DNA of 64,000 nucleotides, from positions 34,111,585 to 34,175,584 of the forward strand of contig NW_024041150.1 in the NCBI RefSeq assembly GCF_014851395.1, written 5' to 3'. This stretch comes from Micropterus salmoides. Lineage: Eukaryota; Chordata; Actinopteri; Centrarchiformes; Centrarchidae. Below are positions 31,946 to 44,998 of this stretch, one piece after another (the stretch's first letter is position 1; each line of letters begins with the position of its first letter). A program made the translations under genes and the position numbers. Under the pieces are notes generated by a model. It did no database searches. It was given only the letters and a program-made list of their open reading frames with translations, and had not been told where the DNA came from.

Positions 31946-34044
31946 TGCTATGGAGCCTCAAGTTGACTGTGTGAATTGAACACTACATGGATATAATATT
32001 TGCTTCAAGAACTTGAGCTCTTGCCAACTTTAGCATTGTAATAATTGTTTTTACCTATTATAATATTCAGGTCCCGTTAGAATCTTGTGCTGCCCAATTG
32101 ATTGGATTTATAATTTGCTTTACATATTTGTTAATAGATGCAGATAAAATGCATGCACAGGTATTTTTATTTTGCAAGGTGAGTATGGCTATTTCTACTG
32201 GAAAGCCAGTTATGCTGCAGGATTTGTCTATAGATCTTCAAAGTGTTTTAAGTTAAATAAATCTGAATCAACTTGCTGAACGTGAAACAGTAAATAGACA
32301 TGATCTAACATTTCATTTTAAGGTATGCTAATTTTCCTAACTGGCTTACAAGCTAGGCTGGTTTGAGCTTGCATTATTACTTGGAGCCACATTAGCAGTG
32401 TTAGCTAGTAGGGGAGAGCAGGGGCGAAAGTACCATTTTTCAGAAAAACCTGATTTTAAAAGATAATGTTTCAGACAGAGATATATTGTTGCTGTGGTCA
32501 CTAACTCACAGGTGTGGTCTATCAATATCAGGTGGTATTTTGTACAAATGTAGAACAACTTCCATATAATTTCTCTTTAAACATAAGTGGCACATTGTTA
32601 TTTTAACCCCTTCAGCTGGGACAAAAGTAACACAACAATACAAGCTAGATTTTTTGTGTTACCATCCTTATTATTAAATAAATAAACATGACTGTGACCT
32701 TGTTAATGTGTAACTGCAAACATCTTTTGTCTTTTATCTTTACATTTTTATTTTAAATATTCAGTTTCAAAAGTAACCTGACAGCCCAAACTTGAATTGT
32801 TTAGAATATTTCATATTATATTAAGGTTATATTATAAATATCTAATATAAATATGCAAATGTGTGCACCTAAAACAGGGGGGAAATGGTAAGGTGGACAT
32901 TGTTTATAAATCTGACATGATTAAAATAAAATAAGACTTTACTGATCCTGCACTGGGAATATTTGCATGTTGCAGCAGTTTCAGAAACAGTGAAAAAATG
33001 AAACATAATTTAGAAATATAGGACAAAAATGAAAATAAACAATAAAATTAAGATACAAATAAAAAAGCTATTATCAGAATAGGCCTATACAAATTTCACA
33101 TTTTGAAATGAATTTAAAATTGTTTTAGTAAGAACAGTATGAGTGATCTGCATTTTGAGTGCTTTTTACTGACACCTACTACACTGACCTCCTTAGGAGA
33201 CAGGCCAAAATAAATATCAGCCGCTCTCTTAATATAAGCATGCAGCTTCCTCTCCTAGTCCAAGGAGAAGACTTAACAATGACAGAATGAATCTGTACCT
33301 ATCTGCCCTCCTCCTACGTGTTTATCCCTACCTGTTGGCTAGGGTACCATAGCAAAGGTTTGAGTGTCTTCCGCTCCATCGGCACTAGTAACTTGTTTTT
33401 GTTTTGTTTGTCATGTTTGCTAACTTCCAAATTAGTTGGCAAAATGATTTCAATAGAGAAGCAACACATTTATTGTTGTAAGAAAGCTATTTTGTAAAAC
33501 CCATCAGCTAATAAGGCATAATGGCTAATGTTAGCTATCATTAGCATCCTATTTTGTCAAACCTACACTTGTCTGGCTAGCATGGTGTTTACACAGGTTA
33601 TATATTTGTAATATATTTTATAAGTGTAATGTTGGTTTGCTGTAAGGTTTAGGCAGATACTGTTACTCCTTATTTTTAACTGCAATTGAGTAAGAACACT
33701 GAGAGCTACTTTAAACTGAAGTATGTGTACACATACTTGGTAAATAAAGCTGAGTCTGGTTGTTCAGGTTTGATCTCAACTCCCAAATAATTTGAAAGGC
33801 CACCAGAGGGCTCCTGATACAGTCAGTAACCAGCAGGTGGCAGCATTACAGCACAGAGTCAGAGGACATAATCCACCAGAAAATATTTTGGAAATGTATG
33901 ATGGGGAGTCGATGAAAAGATAGAATGTCTGTCACAATACTCTGAATACCCACACATCATGAAAAATTAATTTATAATTAATTCACAATATTCATAATAT
34001 GATGTATTAAGCATGAGTAGAACATATTAAAAATGCATTAATAG
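31946..34044. other. Intergenic, AT-rich
   Basis: 2.1 kb. Around 32380-32650 the text (ggggagagcaggggcgaaag, later ttaaccccttcag) resembles a degraded repeat. No gene seen. Confidence 0.5.

Positions 34045-34129
<85 letters not shown>
34045..34129. repeat. GATA microsatellite
   Basis: About 21 uninterrupted GATA units. Confidence 0.97.
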
Positions 34130-34910
34130 CAGTAATATTTACTGTATATTGGCAGGGCTATTAAATATATTATAATAAAATGGTTAATTGAAATTATTCT
34201 ACATTAAAAAGCTGCTAGAAATCTTTTATAGTACTGTTTCATTTTTAGGTTGACCCCTGTGTTCACTAGAAAACCACATGGTTAACAGACAAACATGTTT
34301 AACTTCACAGTGGTTAATATATCCTTTAGATTGTTATGAATAATATTACAAAACCTATTTCTGATATTGCCAACCTTATCTAAAGGGGCACACACCGTAT
34401 CCTATATAGGCATTCCTCTTGCATGTCTCAGTATATTGAAGCATGTTCACGTTGGATGACAATGGCTTATGAGTAGTTTTAATCATGACAAGGTGTGCAT
34501 GAAGCCCTGCTATTGGCTGATTCAGAGCATGAAGAAGGGCATTGTGGGTACATAACATAATTAATACTGACATGAGTCAAAGTTTAGGACCATTCTTAAG
34601 ATTACATACATGCAGGCCCTTATAAAGACTTGATGTTGAAATGTCGTAGCTATACTCAATACATATGGGAGGGGTATTCATTCAGTGTGTACCTTTTTCT
34701 TAATATTTATTTTGGCTTTTTGCATCTCAGGGAATAGTGGTTAATGTAAAAGTACACATCTTTAGTCTAAGGCGACAGATTACCAATTTTTTTAAAAAGG
34801 AAGCACAGCTCAGAACATCTGAGCCACCAAACTAGGGAGAAAAACAATGAATACATCTATTAATGAAACAGTTAAAGAACAATTAAGGTTAAGGAAAATT
34901 AAGTCAATTG
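34130..34910. other. Intergenic, nothing recognised
   Basis: 0.78 kb AT-rich, no supported feature. Confidence 0.5.
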
Positions 34911-35240
34911 TGTGACGCCCCTCCCACTGTTTGGAGGTTTTCCTACCAACCTCAGCAGGCAATTGCCTTAATTGAGACGGTCGTCAGCTGATTGCACTCA
35001 CCTTGGCCCATGGGCTATAAAAGCTGGCCCATGATTTCAGTTCAGTCCCTCCTTTCTAGTTACAGCCATGCTGTGGCATCTTCTTTTGTGCTTGTGTTTA
35101 TTTTAGTTTAATAAGTTATACCCTGTACGCAGGATAAGCAGTTGACGATGGATGGATGGAAGGAAATGATACTTGTTTTAACCAAGTACCTTGCGTGGAC
35201 TCCCTCTTTGTCACATTCCCTGAGCCAGTTTGTCACAATT
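34911..35240 (+). promoter_or_regulatory. TATA-containing, LTR-like block
   Basis: A segment starting tgtgacgcccctcccactg, with ggctataaaagctggcc (TATA box at about 35014-35020) and a following ttcagttcagtccctccttt. tttgtcaca occurs near the end. The TG start and TATA suggest a solo LTR or retroelement promoter, but no matching second copy is in the window. Overlaps a CCATCC-type repeat fragment at 35112-35162. Confidence 0.3.
35112..35162 (+). repeat. CCATCC-type repeat fragment
   Basis: ccctgtacgcaggataagca then gttgacgatggatggatgg; same family as 42466-42590 and 48013-48134. Confidence 0.75.
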
Positions 35241-35975
35241 GTCTTGTATTACACAAAATATCAATATCAAATGTCAATATTTCAGCTAAATAGCATTATG
35301 AGGAACATGCTGTATATGGGCAATCTTTAAATGCAATAATAATAAACAGAAATGTCAAATTAATGAAAACAATTGCTGCAGGAAGTAAATAGCTTAACAA
35401 AATAACAAGAGGCTAAGAAATTCTCAAAATGCCAAACAAGATTTTGTTAATTAAAAGATCAAACAAGCAGAAATAGTAAACAAACAAACAAGAGTAGAAA
35501 TTCAATTAAGAAAAAAAGAATATAGAACCTTGTTAAAAAAGGAGACAACACAACATGTAACAGTTTCTCATTCAGGCCTGACAAAGGTCCATAAGTACTT
35601 TAAGTCCATTTAGTACTTTGCGTTTGACATTTGTTTTTGCCATATTCCTTGTACACGTGTACACATGTGAATTTCATATAATCAAAATGTTGTGTCTCTA
35701 ATAAATTCAGTGCTGATGATGTGCAGGAACCTTTTTCAACATTCTTACATAATTGCATTATCTGATCTTTTTTTCTTAAATGGTCAACAGTTCATATAAA
35801 ATAATGCACAAACAAATATTATAGAAATTAAATCAAAGGAAATGAAATTCTTTTCTTTTAGCTGCAGCTGTTGTTCTGGTCCTAAGCCGTTTGAGGCTAC
35901 CGGCTTTCTTCACTAATCTACTTCCTGATTTGTATTGGCTGAGCTGTAAAGACAAGAGATATTGGAGGTGAGGTG

Positions 35976-36017
<42 letters not shown>

Positions 36018-36699
36018 CCAGGCCTGTTGTCTCAGCTCTCTAAGCTGTTTAGTGGTTCCTGGAAAGACATGCTGATCTTTTGTCTGAGCTTGAGTTTCCC
36101 CAGCGTCGGTTCCCTGCGCAAAGGTAAGTGGAGAGACGCACAACAAAACACACAGCACTACATCACACGGCCTTTGGCAGCTGGGAGGTTCCCTGGTGTT
36201 AAGAGAGCCCATCCCATTATCAAAAAACGGATTACATGTTCCCTGCGCTAAAAGGCCGAGGTGTCCTGCCAAAGTGTCCTTAAGCAAGATTCAGAATTCC
36301 TGCTCAGTCAGAGTAAGTCTCTCAGGATAAAACCATCAGCTAAATGTGTACAGAGTGTAAGATCAATATGCTTACATTTAACATGTTATCTGAATCCACA
36401 AATCGCTGTAAAAAGCCTAAAATTGGCCTTTTACCCTACACATACACACATACAAAAGCTACACACATACATGCTACGCCTACACATGTACACCTAGGGT
36501 TAGGGTTACAATTTTGGATTTATTTACGCACTTTAAAAACATTTATTGAAAGTTTTATTATTTTTACATGTTTTTTACAACGTTAAACGTTGAAATGTGT
36601 ATTGTAATAGGCTGTATATTAACCTATTGGGAGAAATATGGTAGTTCTATGTAAAATCAGATGTTGAGCAACAGGGTTCGAGTTAACCGTCTTTTTTAA
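35241..36699. other. Intergenic with GT microsatellite
   Basis: 1.46 kb. A GT repeat spans about 35978-36015. No supported gene. Confidence 0.55.
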
Positions 36700-37135
36700 C
36701 TTCTTAAAGCAGTGCGGAAAGTCCGTTTTTATCTCTGGTCCCATTCCCACAGTTGGTCGCGGTGCTGGCCGCTTCAGTAGACTCCTTGGCCTCCACGACT
36801 GGCTCCAGTCCGCCTGCAGGGCTCACCGTGTGTGTTATGTGGATAATTTTAATATTTTCTGGCAAAGAATGTCTCTTTTTAAGACAGACGGACTTCACCC
36901 AAACAAGCTGTTAGCTGCTCACATACAGCATGTGGTGCGGTCCACACATGACTTACGTGAATGACTAATCATTCATGCAGCACACCTGGACACACCACCG
37001 CTCACTGAACAGATCTCTGCCTCACTGCCACAAACAACTGTCTCCACCTGCTGGCATGTAAAGCCGTCTGCTCCCAGCGCTGTTCCACAGACTTCTATTC
37101 CTGTCATCATCACGCATAGACCAGTAAACCAAAAT

Positions 37136-38280
37136 GTGCACATCCTACACAGAAATAATAGAAATCTCTTAAGGATTAGGACAACTGCACCAATTCCAGC
37201 ACCCAGAACAAACTCATTTAAAACGGCTCTCTTCAATGTGAGATCACTTTCAAGTAAGACTTTTATCTTAAATGATTTTATCTTGTCTGCAAATCTAGAT
37301 TTTATGTTTTTAACTGAATCATGGTTGCAAATCAATGACTACAGTCAGCTAGCTGAACTGTGTCCGCCTCAATATGAATGTTTTAGTCAACCGAGGGTCA
37401 GTGGTCGTGGTGGTGGGCGTGTATAGGAAAACTTTTAAATGTCATCAAGTACGCTGTGATGAATTTAACTCCTTTGAAGTTCTCACTCTTAAAGTTGGAG
37501 GGCTGCAACCTATCATATTTGTTATAATTTATCGCCCCCCAAAACCGCCTGGAGGATTTTTATCAGAACTTCCTGAATTTTTATCTACTCTGGTTTTAAA
37601 TTATGACAGAATTGTTCTTTGTGGCGATTTTAATATTCATGTTAATGACCCCACCAATGTTAATGCAACTGACTTTTTAAATATGGCCACTTCTTTTAAC
37701 TTCAAAGAACATGTCAAAGGTCGAACACATAACCGTGGTCATACACTGGACTGGTTTTTACCCTGGGTGTCAGCGTTTCCTCTGTGGAATTAGTGGACAT
37801 GACCATATCTGACCACAGATGTATTGTTTTTAGCTGCGATTCGCCTGTTACTCACGCCGCCTCACCAAGCTCCGTGTGTTCTCGCTTCTTTAATGAACAA
37901 AGTGTTTCAAAGTTTTGCGCTTTCTTTCAGAGCCAAAGCCAACACCTGTCTGATTCCAACACCAACAATCTGGTCGATCACTTCAATCATATCTGCTTGT
38001 CGTCACTAAATATTACTGCTCCTCTAAAGGTTAGGCCTACGTCTAAAGCTAGTAAGCAACCCTGGATAAATGACAGCATTCGCAGCCTCAAAAGGGAATG
38101 CAGGAAAGAAGAGTGCAGATGGAAAAAATCCAGTCTCCAAGTCCATTACCTCAGTCTGAAGGATTTATTAATTAACTACAATAACATGGATAAGGATGCG
38201 AGAACACACTATTTTTCTGAACTACACATAAACACAATCCCAGGTGGATTGTGTTTATGTGTAGTAAGACTGTGGTTCAG
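37136..38280 (+). pseudogene. LINE endonuclease and linker
   Basis: Endonuclease blocks across frames: FNVRSLSSK, FLTESWLQ, FVIIYRPPKPPGG, IVLCGDFNIHVND, THNRGHTLDW and TISDHRCIVF. Frames shift at about 37420 and 37785. The end is disrupted by a perfect 20-bp hairpin at 38221-38265. Confidence 0.85.
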
Positions 38281-38439
38281 CTGGTAAACCCAACCCCCAC
38301 TTGTGTCTCAGCTGGAAGGAATGATGACTGTAAATAGTTTTTATCTTACTTTACCAATAAGTTGGAGCCTCTATTACTCCCACGGCCTCTTACTCAGAGG
38401 TCCCTCACTAGCAACAAGAGAGTTTTAACCAGTTTGATC

Positions 38440-39680
38440 CCATCGACAAATGAGAGTGTCCTCCAGCCCACTTGATGTAATACCTACAAAGTTTTTACTG
38501 AAAGTAATGGATTCTGTTGGGCCCCATTTGAGCTCTGTTTTTAACAGCTCCCTATCTAATGGTTTATTTAACGGCTTGCATGAACCCGCTTTTACAGAAA
38601 CCTGGTTTAGATCCCTCCCTCCCACAAAATTTTAGACAAATTTCAAAACTGCCTTTTATTGCAAAGATTCTAGAAAGAATTGTGTCCAAACAGCTGCTCA
38701 CTGTGCTGGAAAATAACAAAATATTTGAAAAGTTTCAATCTGGTTTCAGAAGTACCACAGCACTGAGACTGCCCTGCTTAAAGTCACCAATGACCTTTTA
38801 ATGTCTGCTGATGAAGGCATGTGCTCTGTCCTAGTACTCCTGTACCTTAGTGCTGCTTTTGACACCATTGATCACAACATCATGTTAGACAGACTGAGGC
38901 ACTGGGTGGGGATCTCTGGTACTGCCCTAGAATGGTTTTCATCCTACCTGTCAAATAGGAAGTTTTGCGTGTCTGTAAACAACTATGTCTCTTCATTCTG
39001 TCCAGTTAAATATGGTGTGCCTCAGGGGTCGGTCTTAGGACCCATTTTGTTTTCCTTGTATCTGCTTCCCCTTGGACATATCCATAAACATGGTATTTCT
39101 TTTCATATTTATGCTGATGACACACAAATGTACTTGCCCGTCAGATCCACAGACCCTGAAATGCTGAGTTCACTTAACAACTGCCTTTGTGAAGTAAAAA
39201 AATAGATGTCAAATAATTTCCTCCAGCTGAACTCAGACAAAACAGAAATCCTGGTCATCGGGTCCCAGCAGATGGCAAATCAAATACTGTCATCTGCTGG
39301 TTCCCTAGTAAATCACATTAAGCCTGTGGCAAAGAACCTTGGTGTCTGGTTTGATAGTAATTTAAATTTCGAGCAGCACACCACAAAGCTTGTTCAATCA
39401 TGTTTTTATCAACTTAGAAATATAGCAAAAATTCAATCTATGTTAACTTTTAAGGACACCGAGTCCATTTTACACACCTTCATCTCATCATGCCTGGATT
39501 ATTGCAACAGCCTTTTCACTTGTTTAACCCAAAAATCTACTGATCGACTCCAGACTGTCCAGAACTCAGCTGCCAGGCTTTTAACCAGAACAAAGAAATA
39601 TGACCACATTACTCCTATTTTAGCTTCATTACACTGGCTCCCAGTATGTTTTAGAATTGACTTTAAAATTTATTGATCAC
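38440..39680 (+). pseudogene. LINE reverse transcriptase
   Basis: RT motifs: ILERIVSKQLL, LLYLSAAFDTIDHNI, YGVPQGSVLGPILF, FHIYADDTQMYL, then LQLNSDKTEILVIG and the C-terminal LDYCNSLF and LQTVQNSAARLL. A stop at 39203-39205 and frame changes near 38637 and 38799 break it; the YADD is present. Confidence 0.88.
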
Positions 39681-40131
39681 TTTTAAAGCTCTTCATGGCC
39701 TCTCGCCTTGTTATATTTCTGACCTTTTAGTCCCATACACACCAGCACGTACCTTGAGGTCCTCGGGCAGAGGTCTGTTGTCTGTTCCAGAGTCTCGACT
39801 GAAAACTAAAGGGGACAGAGCGTTTGCTGTCAGGGCCCCGAGGCTCTGGAACAGCCTGCCCGAGTAAATCAGGTCAGCTAAGTCAGTGAACTCTTTTAAG
39901 TCCCTTCTTAAAACATACTTTTATAGGAGAGCCTTTCCCGATTTTATCTGACTTTATTGTATCCCTTTTATTTTATTCTATTTTACTTATTTTATATTTA
40001 TCTTAAACGTGTATTTTGGTCTTTTCAATGTTTTCTTGCTTGTATTGTTGTCTTTGCATATGTTGAAGCACTTTGTAACTTGTTTTTGAAAAGTGCTCTA
40101 CAAATAAAGATTATTATTATTATTATTATTA

Positions 40132-42465
40132 CGTGGGAGCCAGTGGGAGCTCAGCTCCCATAAGAAGGGTCTGAGCTCCCATGGAAGCAGTAAAATCATG
40201 CATCTGTTGGGGTCTCATTTATTTAATTCATTTATTATTTTGAATCACAAATAATGTATTTTTAATTGTAATTAGTACCTACTATTTTTTACATTTACAT
40301 AAACATGATCTTTTCCTAAACCTAAGCAAGTAATTGTGCGAAAATTGAGAAATTGCAACGTTTCACAATGTTAACCACCAGTTTTATTTTGAATATCTAA
40401 CCGGATGTTGCATATTTATTGTTGCTAACTTAGCCACAGAGCTCTACACGTCCAAAAACAACGGTAATGGGGTACGCAGGGCGTTAAAAAGCAACGTCCA
40501 TGACCAAGCATGCATATGTGATGAGTTGGGAGTGAGAATGTGTTAGCAGAAAATGATTTTGCACACAGCCTTTCTAAAATGCAGAAACATGATAGTTGGG
40601 TTTTCTGTTCATACTTTAAGTTAATTTGAATTAGCATAAAATTTCAACATGTCATTCTTTAAACATAAAACAATTAGCATTCAACAAAAAGAGCTCTGAT
40701 GTGGTTTCGATAGCAAACCCTGTGGCTAATATTCGTGCTGAGCTGTTAAATAAGCAAAGTAGAGATGTTTTATTTGGGGGTAAAATGACAAGCTATTCTA
40801 ATTTTACCAATACAGCAGTAGTAATCCGACAACCTGAAGGACAGGGCTTCACATCTCTACATGGCAAGTGTTAGTTTAATGTCAGCCATTATTTTGCAGG
40901 GCCAGGCTTCCAGTACATATCAGATTAAAAGACGTCAATAGCTATCTGCCCTGGAAAATACCTCGAAAGCCCTCTCACTTGATACCTAATTAGGGTACAT
41001 CCCAAAATGTGAGCAGCAGGCATCACTCCTGACTTTCTAGAAGATGCTGTTGTTGAGCGTCAACGAGGTCAGGCCTCCCACTGGGTGACACGAAAAACGA
41101 GATGCGGTCAGGTGAAACTCTTACGCATCCTCTCTCATTAGGGAAACCATCTGAGAGTGTGTCTGTGTTTGTGACGAGGTTAGCGGGGGGATTCCAGGGA
41201 AGACTGACGAAGATGCTAATAGCTGCACTAATAGTTGAAAAGCCGTGTACATCAGATCCGCGCGGTGGACTCTGAGCCTTGGCCCACATAATGCACATAA
41301 ACACACATGCACTTAAAACACACACAACAACACAAACTGGTTGTTGTTTTGAAACTCTAGCACCAGTCTACATCCCCAGTGGGCCCACTGGTTCATCCAT
41401 CAGTAATGAAACTCTAGCGGGTCACATGCTGTGTGTTGAAATGCCCCCCGCTTGGTCCACTGGCCTGTGCCTCGTCCACACACACTCGCACAAGCACTTG
41501 TATACATCATCATATCTCTCCATACCTCCAGGGCCTGACTGTGGGGGTCTGTCAGTCAGCAGGCAAGCGGTAGCCAATCCCCCCCCCCTTCCCCCGGCTG
41601 CAGATGGGTTCACTGGGTAAAAACATCCAGGGCTTCATCTGCAGGATTAGAGGTGTCACAATTTCAGTCCGTGGAACAGCCGAATCTGCTCCATCAACTC
41701 CTGAACCTTTTCCTGCGCACTCACTGAATGTCATGAATGAGTATATGTCAGCATCATATAATTAGATGATGTAACTCACCCTCTGTTGGCCTTATTGGGG
41801 GACCAAAGCTGTGTGTGTAAGCATTGGTGTGGATTCAGTATGTTTTCTAGGAATTGTGGGGGTGGGTGGGGGGGTTGGCTACCTTGGATGCAGGTTACTG
41901 TCTGCAAATTAAAGGTTACACAACAGTGGATCTGTTAAGGCCATGTACACCTACACATGTGTTTTTAGTTAATAAGCTGATTAGATCTGTACTTGGGTAG
42001 AAGAAGAGCTGAGTTAAGCTGGGACTTATTGTACTCAATGTCTCCAATTAATATAAAAACACACACTGTCTCACTTGCTGCAGGTTTATTCTATACTCAA
42101 ATGTTTTGGCCAAAAGGACCTTCATCATCAATATGTATCTGTCACAAACTACATATTGTTTTTTAGCATTTGGACAGCAAAGAATATTAGTAAGAATAAT
42201 AAAGGTGTGAGTTGTATTTCCCTGAGAGGTACAACATGACAGTATTATGGCCCGGTCACAATAGAAAGTTAATGAAATATGTGGTTATAGATTGCAGGGT
42301 TAGTTGTTGAACTACTGCAGCTAACTGCTCTCACAACTTACTTTAAAAATGTAATACAATTACAAATTACTTGTTAAAATTTTTTTATCAGTAACGTAAT
42401 CCAAGTACCATAAAATAAAAGAAATGTAACCTGATTCCTTATAGTTACTTTTGGATTACTTCAGT
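40132..42465. other. Intergenic, mostly unrecognised
   Basis: 2.3 kb. Contains the repeat at 40305-40565 and short C-runs near 41580. No supported gene. Confidence 0.5.
40305..40565 (+). repeat. Dispersed repeat related to 27760-27965
   Basis: Shares the cctaaacctaagcaagtaat, acgtccaaaaacaacgg and gcagggcgttaaaa blocks with the copy in col4a5 intron 50 and, for the first block, with about 46495-46525. Confidence 0.55.
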
Positions 42466-42590
42466 GACTGGCGACCTGTCCAGGGTGTACCCCGCCTTTC
42501 GCCCCATATGTCAGCTGGGATTGGCTCCAGCCCCCCGCGACCCTGTACGCAGGATAAGCGGTTGACGATGGACGGATGGATGGATGTACA
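42466..42590 (-). repeat. CCATCC-type repeat, longer copy
   Basis: Minus-strand copy of the element at 48013-48134: tggcgacctgtccagggtgt, ccccgcctttcgcc, ggctccagccccccgcgacc and a GGATGG run. Confidence 0.85.
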
Positions 42591-43487
42591 AAATCTTCCA
42601 TTCCCATGTTTAGGGGATAGCTTGGGGTAAGACTCCTCCCCCCCCACCCCCCATCCCCCCATCTAAGCTCAATGTTTATTTGCATTAAGTAATATTTTAT
42701 AGGTTGTTTTGAATCTTGGAGATGGCCAAGCTTAGGGTGACATAATATAAAGTAAAATAAATACCTACACTTGACAAATTAATTTCAATTTAATGAAATG
42801 TAAGTTTTATGAGAAAGCCCCCCCCCCCCTTGGCACAGCGGTCAGTCAGTGCGTGAGTGTGTGTGGCCGAGAACAAGAAAAGGCAGGAGGAAAGTGCCCT
42901 TAAATGCTGGAAAAGTACAGAGATCTTCATGATTAAGGGACACGGTGTTACTACTAGCAGGGCTGCCCTTATGTCACATCATATCATTATCTCAATAGTA
43001 CCTTTCCAGAGTTTCCAGAATTCTATTTTTTAATAAAACTACTCACGCCACGTTGGAAAGCAGGAGATGTGTTTGTATGGGAATAAGATGGAAAATAAAG
43101 ACCTGCATACTCGTTTCAGGTGGACGTATCTCCAGTTACTCAGAGTTTCATGATGATAAACATAAATCCAGTCAGACCTCTGAGGAAATGTAGATACAAA
43201 ACAAACAATCCAAAAGTGCACAAAACTGATATAGGCGTACATAAATGTTTAATCCTGTTGCCTTAATTCTGGATTTTTTCTTAGACAAAATAATTTATTC
43301 TTTGCTCTTTGTTTCTAATGCAGATATTTTTTCTATTCTGTATTACAGTATTTTAATGCTGTTTAAATAAACAGTGTTTCTGATCTTTTTCAGTTTAGTT
43401 TTTATCTTTTCAATTAATCTTTTACACCCATGCAGCATTTTCATTATATACAATAAGAAGCTACTCTTTTCATGTGTTTATCTTAAT
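42591..43487. other. Intergenic, nothing recognised
   Basis: 0.9 kb with C-runs at about 42636-42659 and 42820-42830. Confidence 0.5.
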
Positions 43488-44290
43488 ATGCCGTTTTTCC
43501 ATTACCAGTACCAGCTCAACTCGCCTTGACTCTACTGGACTCGGTTTGGCCCTGCTCCATTTCCCACTGCAGACAGTACCCAGAGATAGCGCCCCTCAAT
43601 GTAGCTGGTCGTCATAAAAACGCCACACACAACTGCCGCGACTGTAATGTTCAGTGCGACACACACACCAGCGGTCCACACAGCTGTCTCTTGATTTATG
43701 GTTAAAACGTTTCAACATTACTCAGAATGTAAAGACAGATAAGCGGTATGAAAACCTTCCAGCTGTGTTTTCTTCTGCCTTTGTTGCTGCAGCGGTCTGT
43801 GTGACGGCGGGAGCAGAGGGCTCTGTGAGCGGGCGGCGGGCCGGACTCACAGAGTTCCCCCGCAGCCACTTGCGGAGCTCCTCAACTCCGAAAATATTCA
43901 AGCACATTTTTCGTAAAACTGTCAATATTCGAAATCTACACAGCTGATTTCACCTCAAAAGTGAAAAGTGGATTTAGTGATGAAATAATGTATGAAAATA
44001 GTAAAATACAAAACTTTCTGCTGCTGGCCTCTGTCTGGCGCGCGCAATGATGGTGCAGTGAATAGTGACGATTCTCTCTGACCAATCAGTAGTCTGCTGT
44101 GTTTTTACGTCACCTTTTAGTATCGCCTCAGCTCGGTTGAAACCTCGACGGAGGTCCATCCATCGTCAGTCCCAGCTGACATCGATCGAAAGGCAGGGTA
44201 CACACTGGACAGGTCACCAGTCCATTGCAGAAATTAATTTATATTTAATAAATAAATATATTTTAGGGAAAAGGCATTTTCCACTGGGGT
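43488..44290. mobile_element. hAT-like MITE, interrupted by a CCATCC-type repeat
   Basis: Left part ccgtttttccattaccagta then ccagctcaactcgcc; right part acgtcaccttttagtatcgc, ctcagctcgg, and ending ggcattttccactgg. The ends read as loose inverted repeats around 'ttccatta/ttccact'. GC-rich body, no transposase. The 44155-44226 segment is a separate repeat inserted near the right end. Family assignment is from pattern memory only. Confidence 0.5.
44155..44226 (+). repeat. CCATCC-type repeat, deleted copy
   Basis: ccatccatcgtc joined directly to agtcccagctgacatcg, lacking the central part present at 48013-48134, then gggtacacactggacaggtc. Confidence 0.75.
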
Positions 44291-44554
44291 AAGATTTCCC
44301 CTCTATGGTGTGAAATAACTTTAATAGGTGCAAATTACAGATAAAATAAAGTACAAGTAGCTGGTTAAAAGCAAGGAGAATATAGACATATGTTGTAGAA
44401 ATAAACTTGTGTTGCTTTATGTTATTAGCTTTCCTATCATTTATTTCTCAGAATTTTAAATAGATATGTTACTAGGAACTTCCTTAACATAAAAACTTAT
44501 CTTAAGGTTCCCCTTAATGTAAATATACATATAGGCCTACATAAAAATTCCATA

Positions 44555-44998
44555 TTAGCCTAGAATATACAGACTATTGCACCAATGTCGTCTTAACCTA
44601 GAAGTGTATCTATAACCACTTTTCAGAGGACTGACTAAGGCTTCAATTATATGATTCTCTGACTTGTCCAGGCGACACATAAAACTAAACATCAGTTGTC
44701 TTAAGAGTGCCTCCAAAGTTGGCACTCTAGTAGACACAAACAAATGACTAGCACTATGCCACCTAGGGACACGAAGCAGCAGCCTCATTGCATCATTATA
44801 TGCAACCTTAAGCCTCTGCATACTCTTTTTCTTATAGTTAGACCACAGCTGAGCAGTATATAGCGGTGTAATGTAGGTTCTAAACAGAGAGCACTTTACA
44901 TGGTCAGAACACATGGAAAACCTCCTTATAAGCACATTAGCTTGAGAATAAATAAATGTATAATAATATAACTCCCTGAAAGGGACCACTGTGCCCAT
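44555..44998 (-). pseudogene. LINE RT C-terminal fragment (different family)
   Basis: 147-codon frame resembling the C-terminal part of non-LTR retrotransposon polyproteins: YSQANVLIRRFSMCSDHVK, LFRTYITPLYTAQLW, LKVAYNDAMRLLL, PTLEALLRQLMFSFMCRL. No RT catalytic motif is included, so this is a 5'-truncated insertion. Not related in sequence to the two L2-like LINEs here. Confidence 0.7.

Larger units (their letters stand above)
36700..40131 (+). mobile_element. Long L2/CR1-like LINE with esterase, endonuclease and RT remnants
   Basis: Non-LTR retrotransposon. Order: an ORF1-type esterase C-terminus at about 36765-36930 (LLGLHDWLQS, VDNFNIFW, FKTDGLHPNKL); endonuclease at 37136-37860; RT at 38440-39200 with YADD; C-terminal region at 39206-39867; 3' tail gcactttgtaacttgttttt and an ATT repeat ending at 40131. 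Several stops and frame changes and an internal hairpin make it dead. The start is not exactly defined. Confidence 0.87.

Noticed and set aside
34045..34129. CRISPR-like array
   Set aside because: A simple GATA microsatellite without spacers; the genome is vertebrate.
35973..36287. Overlapping open frames of about 92 (plus strand) and 124 codons (minus strand)
   Set aside because: Composition is driven by the GT microsatellite; no domain or splice support.
36480..36510. Telomere-like gggttaggg
   Set aside because: Only about one and a half units; not an interstitial telomere tract.
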